From Corbicula japonica (lineage: Eukaryota > Mollusca > Bivalvia > Venerida > Cyrenidae), in NCBI GenBank assembly GCA_038501625.1, contig JAZAYU010000010.1, positions 7,771,380 to 7,835,379 on the forward strand: DNA of 64,000 bases, written 5' to 3'. The notes under the pieces are model-generated. The model saw only the letters and a program-made list of their open reading frames with translations, did no database searches and was not told the DNA's origin. Made by a program: the position numbers and the translations under genes. This document shows positions 41,757 to 54,440 of this stretch, piece after piece (the first letter of the stretch is position 1; each line of letters begins with the position of its first letter).

Positions 41757-42190
41757 GCCATTCTATGATCAGCGGCGTATGGTCCCCAGATAAAAATAGG
41801 TTTGCTCAAAACGAAACAAAAAACAATGAGTGGAAATAGACAGAATAGAATTTTGAAAGGTGATCTGAGAATATAAATCCTATATATCAACGCCAAAGGT
41901 AGAAATTAAACAGCAGGAAGTACATCCTAGAGGTGATTGAACACTACCCAAATCTATATTGACTGGGTTATTTCAACCACTCTTCTTATAATTGCCAGAA
42001 TTATTGAAACAAAGTTAATTTTAGATATACCATTAACATACATAAATATCGTGCTCATCGACCTTCGAATAAAGTTACTGATTAAATATAATATGTTGAG
42101 ACTTGTCTTTTTACAGCCGCCACACGGCACAAACAACGCTCCTGTGGTATTGAAATAAACTGATTTAGAGTTATAGTTGGGCACATATTG
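41757..42190 (-). repeat. R3 repeat copy
   Basis: On the - strand it matches 45500-46480: ATACGCCGCTGATCATAGAA, the tgtgccgtgtggcggctgta block, and the aggtcg/gcacgatattt block, in the same relative order. Confidence 0.75.
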
Positions 42191-42669
42191 CTGTTATTGT
42201 GATAAACTTTACTAATCAGCTTTACAATCAGAGGAAAAATCAGTCGATTTTTTAAAATCCTTTTGTATGTTCTAATGTACATTCTTTTTTCAGTCTATAT
42301 GCTGTGAACTAATAGCTTTAACGATAATATAACACATCATACATGTCATAGAGCAACCATGTTGCATGTCGCCAGTGTTTGCTTCGTTTTAGTTGTTCTT
42401 TATGCTTACGTATTGTTGCTATCAGGCGTTATGGTGTTATGGCCATTTTTCCATAAGTTCATCTGTATTATAAACCGATACTCGATTAAGCCATCCAGTA
42501 ACTCAATTAGACCTATCTTGCCAGCTTTTATGCACTTACAAATAAGAAAGGCAAAGGTACGTACAAAGATATCTGCCTTTCTGTCTTTTATATTGAACAT
42601 ATTCTATTTTCATGACCAACATCAATGATGTTATCAATTATATAGCCATTTGAATATTGTGTATAAATA

Positions 42670-42800
42670 TAATGAGTTGCGCTCAACTCGATGCTTGGCG
42701 GCGTAAACAGTAATATGTACTTCAATTCCTGCTCATGAACAGGTTCAATCAAACCGAGCATGCAGTATTTTTTGTCTTTCAAAGTTCCATTTTATCTATT
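42670..42800 (+). repeat. R3 repeat fragment
   Basis: Gctcaactcgatgcttggcg, cagtaatatgtacttc and aggttcaatcaaaccgagca match the family core. Confidence 0.65.
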
Positions 42801-43083
42801 TATGTACGATTATTTGTTGACATATATACTCTACAAGGATAAAGTTTAGCTTAATCTGCGTGTTGATGGTAACGCAATTAATAAAAAAAAACATTCAATG
42901 ATACCAATTAATAATGGCCCTACTGTATTTGACTTCGTGATAGGACTCGATGTTATAAAGGCTTTTTTTCTTCCCGCAGATATTGGTTCCCTTCAAAATT
43001 CCACGGTATTAATTAAGGCGAAATAAAAAATACACATTACAACTATACATGAGAGGTTCATCTGAAGTCAAACTTGAGATCAG

Positions 43084-43230
43084 GGTCCAAGATCATAAAA
43101 CTAAAATTTGAGATCAGTCTCAAATCTCAAGGATCTGATTGGCTGAAATGGCGACTGGTCGCCATTTCAGCCAATCAAATGCTTGAGATTTGAGACTGAT
43201 CTCCAGATTTAGTTTTATGATCTTGGGCAC
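43084..43230. mobile_element. Hairpin MITE copy, full length
   Basis: From GTCCAAGATCATAAAACTAA to its inverse AGTTTTATGATCTTGGGCAC. The centre gcgactggtcgc is a perfect palindrome. It shares the ATCATAAAACT subtype with 6360-6462. Confidence 0.85.
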
Positions 43231-45043
43231 AGTGTGTACAATTAATTGGAAAAGCTAGCTAGAACACTAAAATGCCCACTTCATTATACATATGTATGAT
43301 CACAGTATGGTTTTTATCATCTTTGAAAATGCTCAACCCCGCCTTTCTCATTCCTTTAAAAAACGACTTGCTGATCTCCATAAATAATGTTTCCATTTAA
43401 AATGACAGTGTTTTAATATTGCCAAAAGCATGGAAAACATTTAGAATTTTCTGAGTTGTATTGAGATAAATGTCTTCTTGTCTTCTTTCCGTCATTGATA
43501 GCAAAACCGAATCAAAGGATTGAGAGATATAGCTGTATATTTTTGTAGTTTAGGGCGCTTGTAAAAGAGTTGACTGTGAGTTACGAGTTATGACTGACAA
43601 AACGAAAACCATATGTTTTTTTGCATTCAGTCTACACTTAAAATTTGTTGATCTGTTGAAAAAAGTAATGTCGCTTGTACAATTAAATTCGAATTTGCCG
43701 CGTTGATTACGTACTGGCCTTAAGGGGGATTCCAGTGAACGCTTCTCCTATCTCAAGTGTTGTAATTAGTCAGCAACATATAAAAAATCATTTCACATTT
43801 ATGACCGCACTTTTACCTTATATTTAATGTTACGTCCCTGCCATGCCATTCACAGATTTCGTTTTTTTTTCTTAAATAAATAGTCGGTTAATAATAAGTT
43901 CTACTACAGAGTAATCAATTTCTCCTTGGATTAATTAGCCGACATAAACGAAGAATAATACAAACTTGTTGATTACAGAGTAATTATCGTTCTACAGCTC
44001 ATTCAGAGCAGAAATAAAATCTCACGATGTTCGAATAAAACTTAATTAGACTTCGGATAAGAACAGAACTGACAGCTGAACGGTCTTCTTTACGATACAT
44101 CGAGCAACCGTGAATAATATCAATGTCAAAGTAAAATATAAAAAAACAAAATGGAGTCTGCTAGTTATGTATTTACCTCCGCGCAGTGATTTGCTTCGTT
44201 TCGTAACTATAAAGGGAGGTAACCACTGCTAGGAGTTTGGTTACGTACTGTATTTTGCATTAATTTTCGTGGTCATTAAATTTCGTGGTTCTCTGTAAAA
44301 TGGTATTTGTGTGGGTATAAAAGTGAGCTATTTCCACTTTTATTTACAGTTCTGTACTTCGTTGGAGTTTTAAATTGATGGATCGACATGGCCAGGAAAG
44401 TACGTAAAAGTAGTAATATTCCCACGAATATTTATAAGTTTACAGTGAATCCATATGCTGAGTTTTGTTCTTCGTTTCCTCCATTATGTGGGTTGGAATT
44501 AGCACTTCCGTTAAATATTAATACTAAAGCCCAGTCAAAACACAAGCCACGAAAGAAAATGTGAAATTTTAAAGCTCGTAAAATATTAATTTGAATTTTT
44601 TTGTTACCAATTCCTCGAACGTATCAATGCGATATCTGAAAAATTTTAATGTTTGTTTGCATTACTAATGAAATGTTAAAGAAAAAACGTTGGAAATTAG
44701 TTTGATTTCTTAACAAGGTGTTTTGAACTGTAAACAAAATGCCAAGAAGTTTATCCATTTTCTTCGTGGGCCATATTTATAGGATGCGATTATTACAAAT
44801 GTTACCCAGTGATTAGTCATTGTCTCAAACAAATATACTGATGGCAATCAGAATATTTCTGTGAAGATCTGACATTATGCTTGGAGTATTGTTAGGTGTA
44901 GGCCATCGAACATATTATTCCCTGTAGGGCAATCTTTCATATTAATTTTGTTTTTCATTGAAACATGTTTGTCACTCGATTATAATTTGTCAGTTTCTAT
45001 TTATCGTAAAAGTGTTAGCATTATCAATCTGACAGAAGCATCA
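43231..45043. other. 1.8 kb, nothing firmly recognised
   Basis: A TTTCGTGG-rich stretch at 44260-44300 may be a decayed copy of the 11692-11902 type. No gene was supported. Confidence 0.4.
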
Positions 45044-45187
45044 GTGCCCAATTTAAAAAAAATACCGAGCATGGAAACCTGTCTCAAATTCCAAACGTCT
45101 GAACGGTTGAAATGGCGATTTTAGCTTATCAGATGCTTGAGATTTGAGACTGGTTTCTAATATCAGTTTTATAACCTTCAGCCCAGG
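45044..45187. mobile_element. Hairpin MITE copy, diverged left arm
   Basis: Right arm cagatgcttgagatttgaga and atcagttttataaccttc are well kept. The left arm has a poly-A interruption after gtgcccaattt. Confidence 0.7.
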
Positions 45188-45359
45188 TGTCTGTTCAGGT
45201 AATAATCTTTCTGCACAGTTGCTATTTATAGAACTTCATAGAAAAATCATCTTCTACTAAAGGGAACAACCATATGTCAAAACCCAATAATCTATATGTA
45301 AACATACTACTCTTGAAGGTTCCATGTTCACCGCCATATATATACCATCGTTTGAGATG

Positions 45360-46745
45360 TATCAAAATTGTACTGTTTATTGGTGTAAATATTGAGTTCA
45401 GCTCAACCATGGGCAGTAATATGCATTTCCATTACTGCCCATGCACTGCGCAATCAAACCGAGCCTGCAATATTTTCATATTTGTCGTGTGCGTTGGCTT
45501 TCGAAGTTCCCTTTTCATATATTTCAATATCACAGTAGCGATGCTTGTGCCGTGTGGCGGCTGTAAAACAGTCCGCCCCTACATTCAATTAGTGCTGTTA
45601 TCAGTTACGTTCTTTGAAGGTCGTTTAGCACGATATTTATGTACTATGTCAATAGTACTTCGAACATTGCTTTTGTTGAATTATTTCGGCCATTTTATAG
45701 ATGGGTGGTTCCAATATCCTAGCCAATATGGAATCGGATATTGTTCAAACACTCCAATGATGTACTTCCAGCTTTTTAAATTTTCCCTTTCTCGTTGTCT
45801 GTTATATGTAGGATTAATATTCTCAGATCCCCCTTCAAAATTGTATATTGTTTAGTTCCGCCAATTGTTTTCTCGTTTAGGGCAAACCTATTCTTTTATC
45901 TGGGGACCGAAATTGTACTTTTTATTGGTGTAAATATTGAGTTCAGCTCAACCCGGGGCTAGGCGGCGTGGGCAGTAATATGCATTTTCATTACTGCCTG
46001 TGAACAGACTCAATCAAACCGAGCCTGCAATATTTTCATATTTGTCGTGTTCGTTGGCTTTCGAAGTTCCCTTTTCATATATTTCAGTATTACAGTAGCG
46101 TTGCTTGTGCCGTGTGGCGGCTGTAAAATGTCTCCCCATACATTTATTCAGTTGTCAGTTACGTCCTTTGAAGGTCGTTGAGCACGAAATTTATGTACTA
46201 TGTCAACAGTACTTCGAAAATTGCTTTTGTTTAAATATTTCCGACAGTTTATATAGTGGTGGTTTCAATATCCTAGCCAATATAGATTCGGATATTTTTT
46301 AATCACCCCAAGGATATACTTCCTGCTTTTTAATTTTCCCTTTCGCGTTGTCTGTGATATGCATGATTTATATTCTCAGATCGCCCATAAAAATTGTATT
46401 TTGTTTTGTTCCTCCATTTGTTTTCTCGTTTAGGGCAAACCCATTCTTTTATCTGGGGACCATACGCCGCTGAACATGGAATGTTATTAATCTGAAAATA
46501 ACGCATTGAAGGTTCCATGTTCACCGGCATATGCATACCATCGTTTGGGATGGATCAAAATTGTACTGTTTATTTGTGTAAATATTGAGTTGTGCTCAAC
46601 CCGGGGCCAGGCGGCGTTGGCAGTTAATAAATATGTATTTCCATTACTGCCCATGAACAGGCTTAATCAAACCGAGTCGGCAATATTTTAATATTTGTCG
46701 TGTTCGGTGGCTTTCGAAGTACCCATTTCATCTATTCCTCTGTAT
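45360..46745 (+). repeat. R3 repeat family, three copies in tandem
   Basis: Copies start near 45361, 45906 and 46552 with attgtactgtttattggtgt. Blocks follow in order: ggcggcgtgggcagtaatat; the palindromic GGCTCAATCAAACCGAGCC; tttgtcgtgttcgttggctt; tgtgccgtgtggcggctgta; the tactatgtcaatagtacttc inverted pair; and, at the end of copies 1 and 2, ttctcgtttagggcaaac. Copy 3 is cut short. No frame is conserved between copies, so the 193-codon frame in copy 1 is not a gene. I do not recognise the family. Confidence 0.8.
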
Positions 46746-47104
46746 ACATTTAATACGTATTGACGTATGACATGCAAATCACTAATTAACAGCTAATGTT
46801 GTTGCTTTGTAATGGCTTTTCTAAACTTAAATTTGTTTAAGAGAAATTTAATCACAAAGATTTTTGAATTTAACATGGTTTTCCCAGTTCTTCTTACATT
46901 TAACTACAAGCTTGTGTGCCCAGATATGTTTTCCAAGTTGTAAATCAATCAATTTTAGGACAGAATGATTTTCGTTTCGAACAGTTAGACACTTCTAGGT
47001 TTAAATAATCGTTACGAAGGCAAAAGTTTCAACCAAAAATATATCGCTCATTTTTAACCCTTACACTTATTATATGAACTTATTTAAAATTTGAGCGAAA
47101 AGGA

Positions 47105-47225
47105 AAGCACTGAACACTAAAAATATGAAAATATTGCAAGCTCGGTTTAATTTTGCCTGTTCATGAGCGGTAAAGGACATAGTTACATATTCCTGCACAT
47201 CACCTACCCAGGCAAGAACTCAATG
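47105..47225 (-). repeat. R3 repeat fragment
   Basis: Reads on the - strand with catgaacaggcaaaattaaa ccgagc and a caatattttcatattt block. Confidence 0.55.
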
Positions 47226-48321
47226 TGTACACATGCCAAGTTTACATGTCTAAAAATGCGTGTGACATTGAACCTGTCATGTGGTACTTAAAGACTACTA
47301 TTTATTGAATAGTAAGTGGTTAGGTGTCGCTGTTCAAGAGGAGATGGGGATATTAGTCAGGGTAAATTTAAATGACTAAAAGTGTACTATTTATAATGAC
47401 TTTTATAAGAGAACAAAAAATGAAACAAACTTAATAGCTAAAGTGAAACATTAAGTATGTCAAATGTGAAACGAAATTGGAAAATGTTGCACAATACAAT
47501 TTTATCGTGGCTAATTTCCAATGTATTTTGGTAATTTGTTTTATATGAGGCACAGGCCTCGACCAAAATAAATTAAAATTTTTATTTGTATTAAGGCATT
47601 CATAACTTATGGTCAGAATTTGGTATTGGTGAAGATGCGGGCCAACACTGAAATATCCAACATCTTTTAAGAGAAAATGGATTTAATTCTGATTTTGTAA
47701 AAATTTTATTCCTCATTTAAGGTGTTTTCGATGTTCCATTATTCAACTGCATTAACGAGATTAATTTTTTAGGCAAGTATTAGGCAGGTCTGTACCTGTT
47801 CCTTTGATGGTGATGTTTGGATGCTGTATTTTGTGCGACAGGCTTTCCTGATCCGCTAATACTGAAATCACGTTTTTTAATATAAACCGTTATCATTAGA
47901 TTCTATAGCTTTGTCAGTACTTGCAATATACCAGTAATCCTCTTAATTCGGTTATTTTTACACAAAACGACTGAAGCTTTTTATACGATGTTTTTAGCAT
48001 ATCTATAAGAAACAATATTAGATACGGTATTTACAGTTTTCTATAATTATAATGTATAATTAGAATCGACTGTGAAATAAGTTCGTTTGTCAATGTAAAA
48101 GGCGTCTTTCAGGGTTGAAAATAAGTCGTTGCTGCATTAATCAGGACAATTGTGTTTCTAATTAGTTAAGGATCAATGTATATATCTTTGGTTATTTAAC
48201 ACGCGAACCTAACCATTCAACGGAAGCAAAATTGTGATATTTATGCGGTCACTAGTATCACTAGTACGTAAAATAACCGGACTATTGTTTATAGAGAACT
48301 GTTTAAAAAAAGAACATTTTT
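47226..48321. other. 1.1 kb, nothing recognised
   Basis: AT-rich, with no supported frame or repeat. Confidence 0.4.
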
Positions 48322-49383
48322 ATACGCCCTTTTGAAAAAAAGGGACGTATTATGGGAACACCTGCGGCGGGCGGGCGGGCGGGCGGCGTCCACAGCGTTT
48401 CCGCTCTCTAAGTCAAAGAGTTTTCATCCGATCTTTATCAAACTTGGTGAATATGTTGGTGGGCATAATATCTCGACCAAGTTCTATAACCAGCCAAATC
48501 CCCCAGGCACTCCTGAATTATGGCCCTTGAATTGTCCAAAATTACTGTTTCCGCTCTCTAAGTCAAAGAGTTTTCATCCGATCTTTATCAAACTTGGTGA
48601 ATATGTTGGTGGGCATAATATCTCGACCAAGTTCTATAACCAGCCAAATCCCCCAAGGCACTCCTGAATTATGGCCCTTTAATTGTCCAAAATTACTGTT
48701 TCCGCACTCTAAGTCAAAGAGTTTTCATCCGATCTTTATTAAACTTGGTGAATATGTTGGTGGGCATAATATCTCGACCAAGTTCTATAACCAGCCAAAT
48801 CCCCCCAGGCACTCCTGAATTATGGCCCTTGAATTGTCCAAAATTACTGTTTCCGCTCTCCAAGTCAAAGAGTTTTCATCCGGTCTTTATCGAACTTGGT
48901 GCATATGTTGGTGGGCATAATATCTCGACCAAGTTCTATAACCAGCCAATTCCCCCAGGCACTCCTGAATTATGGCCCTTGAATTGTCCAAAATTACTGT
49001 TTCCGCTCTGTAAGTCAAAGAGTTTTCATCCAGTCTTTATCAAACTTGGTGAATATGTTGGTGGGCATAATATCTCGACCAAGTTCTATAACCAGCCAAA
49101 TCCACCCATGCACTCCTGAATTATGGCCCTTGAATTGTCCAAAATAAGGATTTACGCTCTCTAAGTCAAAGAGTTTTAATCCGGTCTTTATCAAACTTGG
49201 TGAATTTGTTGGTGGGCATAATATCTCGACCAAGTTCTATAACCAGCCAAATCCCCCCAGGCACTCCTGAATTATGGCCCTTGAATTGTCCAAAAACTGA
49301 ATTAGCGGTATCTGCTCTCCAAGTCGAATAATTTTCATCGGATCGTTACGCAACTTTGATGATCAGCATTTTGAAGGGCGTAT
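48322..49383. mobile_element. TIR-bounded element filled with 150-bp tandem repeats
   Basis: The ends ATACGCCCTT (48322-48331) and AAGGGCGTAT (49374-49383) are perfect inverted repeats. A (gggc)n minisatellite lies at 48367-48389. Then come six repeats of 150-151 bp (unit marks at 48401, 48551, 48702, 48853, 49003 and 49154) and a decayed seventh. Each unit reads cgctctctaagtcaaagag, then tatgttggtgggcataatat. Stop-free frames in the array are by-products of the repeats. Confidence 0.88.
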
Positions 49384-49666
49384 TTTGTGTCAGTTTGGCA
49401 CTCTTGTTTAAATGTTATGACAATTAAAATGAACGGAAAAGAACCCGTCAGAGTAGCGCATTGGCAAGCTGCCAGTGAGGGAAGGAACCGAAACAACGCT
49501 GGATAAAAAATATGGCCAATGGGTTAAGTTTTTCAATCTTTACTTTCGTTAAATATCAACATAAATCAAATATATAATTCAAATGAATGAATGAAACGCA
49601 ATCACTTTCATATCCGAGAATAGTTTTATCGAGTAATTTGTCAAAACTCATTTCCAATGATATTGC

Positions 49667-49750
49667 CTCTACCTGGGAGCGAGCCCGCACCGTCAAGGAG
49701 ACAGCGCCTAGCCCTGCAATTCCGACGACGCAACCAATTGAGTTAACCGG
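49667..49750 (-). repeat. tRNA-derived SINE-like fragment
   Basis: On the - strand AACTCAATTGGTTGCGTCGT resembles a tRNA D arm and A box. GCGGGCTCGCTCCC about 40 nt later resembles a diverged B box. It does not fold as a full tRNA. Confidence 0.4.
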
Positions 49751-50668
49751 GACAACCCCCAAAAATGTTGATTGGATAGCCCTGATATACGTTTTCATTA
49801 ATTCACGAAATCGGTTACGGGTTATTTTACTAATAAGTGTTCAAATGATATTGCCTCTACCTGGACACTGACCGCTGTAATGTGGCTATCAAAAACCAAC
49901 AATTAAGATTAATTCAGACATTCCTGTGATAATGTGTATGCCACAAAATAATTTATTACCGCTATCTCAAATATATTATTTGGACACTGCATATTCATCG
50001 GTTGCATTTATAAACATATAACAACTTAATAGCAAATTTCATGTCGCAACTGAATAGCAAACTTCATGTCGCAACTAGCAAATTGTATTATTATAAAGTT
50101 GGTTCACTTTAAATTATTCAAAGGAAAACATTTAAATTTCAAATAGCAATATTCATTTTAACATTTCAGTTGCAAAACAAATTCCCACAGGGGGTTTAAA
50201 CCAGGTTGTAACTTCAATGGAAAAACAATCTGATTGTTGAATGGCATACTCACAAGCACATGTAAGACATGTCGCTTTGGAAAAAGTGGCGGTCAAACAT
50301 GTTTTATACAAAACTTTACCAACTGTAAGTAAGAATTTTAATTTTAACACTTTCTTTTATTTGCGACAACATAATATTATGTGTTATTAACAATATTTTT
50401 AACATCAAATAGGTTAAGTTGTTTAGTAGAAGAGACATAATTTACAAAGGGTAATAGCATCGATGGCTCTATCACAGAAAGCTATGTGCATGAATTCACG
50501 CACATAAGAAGAAGTTAAGAAATATTCCAAAGAATGGTTTTATAAAAAGTTAGCGTTAACGTTCGTAGCGTTAGAAACTATATTGTTTGGATTAGAGTCT
50601 TCAACAGTTAATAGATACGAGAATGTCTCGAAGATATACAATGTTTGATTTTTGTTACACAGGAAGTT

Positions 50669-50953
50669 TCATTTTTTCCTCAAGGCGTCAGTGCATTTTG
50701 CAAAAAAGTAGTCATGGCAAAGACAGCAGTGCTCGTACCCAAAACCAAAGTATTCCCCACACGCAGCGCAAACCGGAGCCAACTTTTCAATCACGTAAGG
50801 ATGGATCGTCCTCATATCACACTTCGCACATGGTATACTATTTTCGCTCCTTGTTGTCATTCGATAGGAAGATGCGTAACCAAGCAACAAAAAGATGGTA
50901 ACTAAAGACATCGTTATTATTTGTGTGTTTGTGTTAAACCCTTTCATCTTCAT
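50669..50953 (-). CDS. Candidate secreted cysteine-rich peptide, 94 residues
   Basis: The frame from ATG 50951-50953 to TGA 50669-50671 encodes a short N-terminus, a hydrophobic signal-like helix (MSLVTIFLLLGYASS, about residues 15-29) and a mature part of about 65 residues. Eight Cys lie in the pattern CxxC, CxxC, CCxC and C. On the - strand a strong acceptor (TTTTATATTTTCAG) lies 16 nt before the ATG, so a 5' exon is likely and the longer frame upstream is intron. No family was recognised. It could be a secreted structural or defence peptide; the even Cys count suggests disulphides, though paired CxxC could also bind metal. Confidence 0.5.
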   Translation of the reverse strand: MKMKGFNTNTQIITMSLVTIFLLLGYASSYRMTTRSENSIPCAKCDMRTIHPYVIEKLAPVCAACGEYFGFGYEHCCLCHDYFFAKCTDALRKK

Positions 50954-51186
50954 TTTGTTCTCTGATATCTGAAAATATAAAATTATTAAAAGAATAATAT
51001 GAATTAACAAGATGGCCGGACAACAAGTTATGGATAAAAGTCCGGCATAAAACAGGCTTCTGACACACCTTTTTGGATTTAAATTCATTAGAAACGATTT
51101 CAGCTATTTGATTTAATGCCTTCCCTTGTCCAGATAACCAATATGAATTCAACTGATTTATAATAGAACTACGAGCGTATAGATCT

Positions 51187-51334
51187 GTGCCCAAGGTTAT
51201 AAAACTGAGCATGGAAACCAGTCTCAAATGTCAAGCATCTGATTGGCCGAAATGGCGACTGGTCACCATTTCAGCCAATCAGATGCTTGAGATTTGAGAC
51301 TGGTTTCCAATCTCAGCTTTATAACATTGGGACC
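51187..51334. mobile_element. Hairpin MITE copy, full length
   Basis: From GTGCCCAAGGTTATAAAACT to AGCTTTATAACATTGGGAC. Arms of about 65 nt around gcgactggtcacc. Confidence 0.88.
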
Positions 51335-52865
51335 TAGTCATCATTCTTAAGTTTACAGCAGACATTACATGTAAAATGTGTGTAAGAAAACCGCTGAATG
51401 ACTGTCATAAAGAATTGTCTCATAAAGGGTATTGAAATTGACACAGACACACAAAGTTATTGCGTTTTCTTGACAGATTTCATCAATGATTCTTTGCAAT
51501 ACGCGACTATTGTGCTTTTTACTAAAGCATATTCACTTTTTTTTCTTTACATGCCCTTCGCGTTTTCATTTTGAACAGATTTCGTCAGAGTGGGGGAATT
51601 AATTGCACGAAATGCATTTTGAAAATTGAATTTTCAAAGCATTTCTTAGATAACAGTAGCAAGCTTTGTTGCGTCGACAAATTTCAGTCAATAAAAACTT
51701 CAATGTCAATTTACTTAAGGATAATAATACTGATTCCATTTTGACAACCACGGGCCGGATATAAGAAACTATTTCACAAGGGCATATGGCGGGACTGAAA
51801 TGCATTAGGGTGGTAGCATTTGTCATAGAAGCGCTGAAATGGGTTAAGTTCCTAATTTCATAAACTTTAAAGTAAATTGGTGTTTCTTTTTTTCAAAGCG
51901 TCTTTAAACTTCATTTATCATTTATAGAGCACATGAATGTTAAATGTCATTTAAAAGTCAAAATAAAAAAAAAAATAATATGTACTAACAATTTCTTCTG
52001 AAGCAATGAACTTTTACGAAATCATGATTTTACACACACAACTAACTTCAGCTCTTTGTTATCTTCTTAAGTTTCATCATTATTTCTAAGTTCCAATAAT
52101 ATATAATAACATCTAAATCAGATGTTAAAGCATATCATTTTTTGCCATAATTCTCTCCCAGAACTAGTTGCGTTGATTAAATAATTCATCATCGAAAACC
52201 TAAGTAATTTGACAGATCATGTAAGACTGTGTACTTTAAAAGCGACGCGGACAGCTGCATGAAAACCTCATGTGTACCGAATAATAGCTGAATGCGACTG
52301 TTTGCCTTCCGAGAATAATTTTCATAGATGTCAATGGCTATTGAGAAAACGTATGTCTTTATCCTATACTTATCTGTCTTGTACCATTCAATAATACAAA
52401 ATAGTAAAACGTGTATATCAGGATTAGCCTCTCTCAGAACACGACTGTCCACACAGCCAATAAGAAGAGTTTGATATCTTGAACAAGGTCTATACTAATA
52501 AATCAACCATATAGACTTTTCTCATTTGTTTGGTTCACATAATGTTTTGTATCAATTTAATTAGAACTGACCTACAAGACGATACGCATCAGTTTTTTCG
52601 TTTGTCAGAAACAGCACAATCCACAATTAAAAACAATTTAAATAATTGTGTTGCTTAATATATCTTCGTCACTACCTAAGTATGATGATGATGGGGCACT
52701 CAATCTACGTCAGTAATTAACCTTCGGACAAAACGTATGTAATCGTTTAATACTAACGGGACAGTAATGACCGATGTAAATGTCCAACCGGGGATTAATA
52801 TAGGCCACACGGGACTGTGGATACGGCGTTTGTCTCCCAACAACAAATTCCAATGATAATCAAGC
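51335..52865. other. 1.5 kb, nothing recognised
   Basis: Only short frames without motif. No repeat family was identified. Confidence 0.4.
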
Positions 52866-52990
52866 TCGGATATTATATAGTTATTTGTTTTCATGACAGG
52901 TTATGTGAGGATGCATTGTCTGTCTAGTTGGCGTACTAGGCGCGCGGAAGCTGAGCATTAAATACGGTCGGACATTAAAGACTTATCAAC
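52866..52990. repeat. Diverged copy of the foldback unit of 35203-35525
   Basis: Tattatatagttatttg and gacaggttatgtgaggat match the left part of the 160-bp unit. The right arm is lost. Confidence 0.5.
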
Positions 52991-53319
52991 CAATGGAAAT
53001 AAAGGAGGTTTCTATGCCGTAAATTAATATATTACATACGTATACAGCATTGTACCTCATATCTGAAATACTTTTGCAAAAATTTATCATTTTTAGATAA
53101 AACTGACACATTTAGTTTAGTATCAACATTTTGAAAATACATACAGCGGCTTACTAAAATGTTTTATATTTATTCAGTAATATTGTTGCAAGTTAACACC
53201 TGACTTCATTAAATGTAATGCTGGAGGTGATTCGAGTATTGGTAAAAGTACTGTTGATTTTTAATATTTTAAATTGATGACTTTTATACGCTTTTGTTGG
53301 AGGTTTTAATGACTGTTTG

Positions 53320-53520
53320 AGGTCTGTTATGTTCTGAGACAATATTGCAGGCTTGGTTTGATTGAACCTGTTCATGGGCAGTATTGGAAACGCATATTAA
53401 TGTACACGCCGCATACCCCAGGTTAAGCGCAACTCGATAGAATATAATTTTTACAGGGATCTGAGAACATAAGTCCTGCATATCACAGAGAACGACAAAT
53501 GCAACAATTAAAAAACCAAA
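53320..53520 (-). repeat. R3 repeat fragment
   Basis: On the - strand it shows the cagtaatatgcgtttcc-like block and aggttcaatcaaaccaagcc in family order. Confidence 0.65.
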
Positions 53521-54109
53521 ATGTATGTACATGGGTGATTAAACACTATCCTAATTTGCTCGAATATTGAAAGCACCAATTTCAAATTATCTGACATATT
53601 AAAACCAATGACAGTAATTTTAGAAAAGCTGAGGAATTCACTATGTAAGAGTCCCATCGCTCAAGCTTATTCAGCAGAATCTTTTACCTCATATACTTGA
53701 CAAATTCAAAAATAAGACACATTATTCAATTCTCCCTGTCAGGGTTAGTGCAATGCACAATATTTCAAATCAAACACGAAACTAGTTTTCCATAATACAA
53801 CTAAGTGACAAAAGAGACACACCATTGCGTGCAACTTGAGACAATTTGATTGAGATTTATTATTACATGGAAAATAATTCATATTCGTAAAAAGCACTAA
53901 CAAAACATGCAAACCCCCAAATTATTTAAAATCAATGTATACGACCTATTGAATCATTGCACTATTGTATCACATATAAGGCTTAGTCTGATGTTCTTCT
54001 GTTATTATGTTATTGTTTCGTTGTTACCAATTTAAATAGTAAGTATATAATTGAAACGTGATTTCTTCCCCCGATTCCAATCAAATTGTCTTTTGCAAAA
54101 TTCTAACTT
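53521..54109. other. 0.6 kb, nothing recognised
   Basis: AT-rich without supported features. Confidence 0.4.
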
Positions 54110-54300
54110 TCGTTTGGGATGGATCACAGTTTTACTGTTGATTAATGTTAATATTGAGTAGCCGGTTCGAGCCGGTGTTGGCAGTAACATACATTTCCAT
54201 TACCGCACATCAACAGGCTCAATCAAACCGAGCCTGCGCTATTTTAATATTTGTTGTTTTCGGTGCATTTCAAAGTTCCCATTTCATTTATTTTACTATT
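54110..54300 (+). repeat. R3 repeat fragment
   Basis: Tttgggatggatcacagttt, ttggcagtaacatacatttc and GGCTCAATCAAACCGAGCC are shared with the tandem copies at 45360-46745. Confidence 0.7.
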
Positions 54301-54440
54301 CGTCAATTAAAAAGCTGAATAAATCGTATACGAAATAAATTGCTTTGACCAGCAGTGGTTGAAAACCATGCATAGAGATATACAATGTAGGAACCGTTAT
54401 TTTTTAATACAATCGCAGTAAGTTTGCTTGTGACAGTTCT

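Noticed and set aside
42359..42628. An 89-codon hydrophobic frame with a signal-like start
   Set aside because: The hydrophobicity reflects T-rich sequence. There is no Cys pattern, no domain and no splice support.
45274..45855. A 193-codon open frame on the + strand
   Set aside because: It lies in the first R3 repeat copy and the frame is broken in the neighbouring copies. There is no coding conservation.
48332..49119. Several overlapping 70-124-codon frames
   Set aside because: They are the same 150-bp repeat read in different frames. Open frames arise from the repeat itself.
50645..50905. An 86-codon + strand frame over the Cys-rich peptide
   Set aside because: The - strand frame has a signal helix, a Cys pattern and an acceptor; the + strand frame has none of these.
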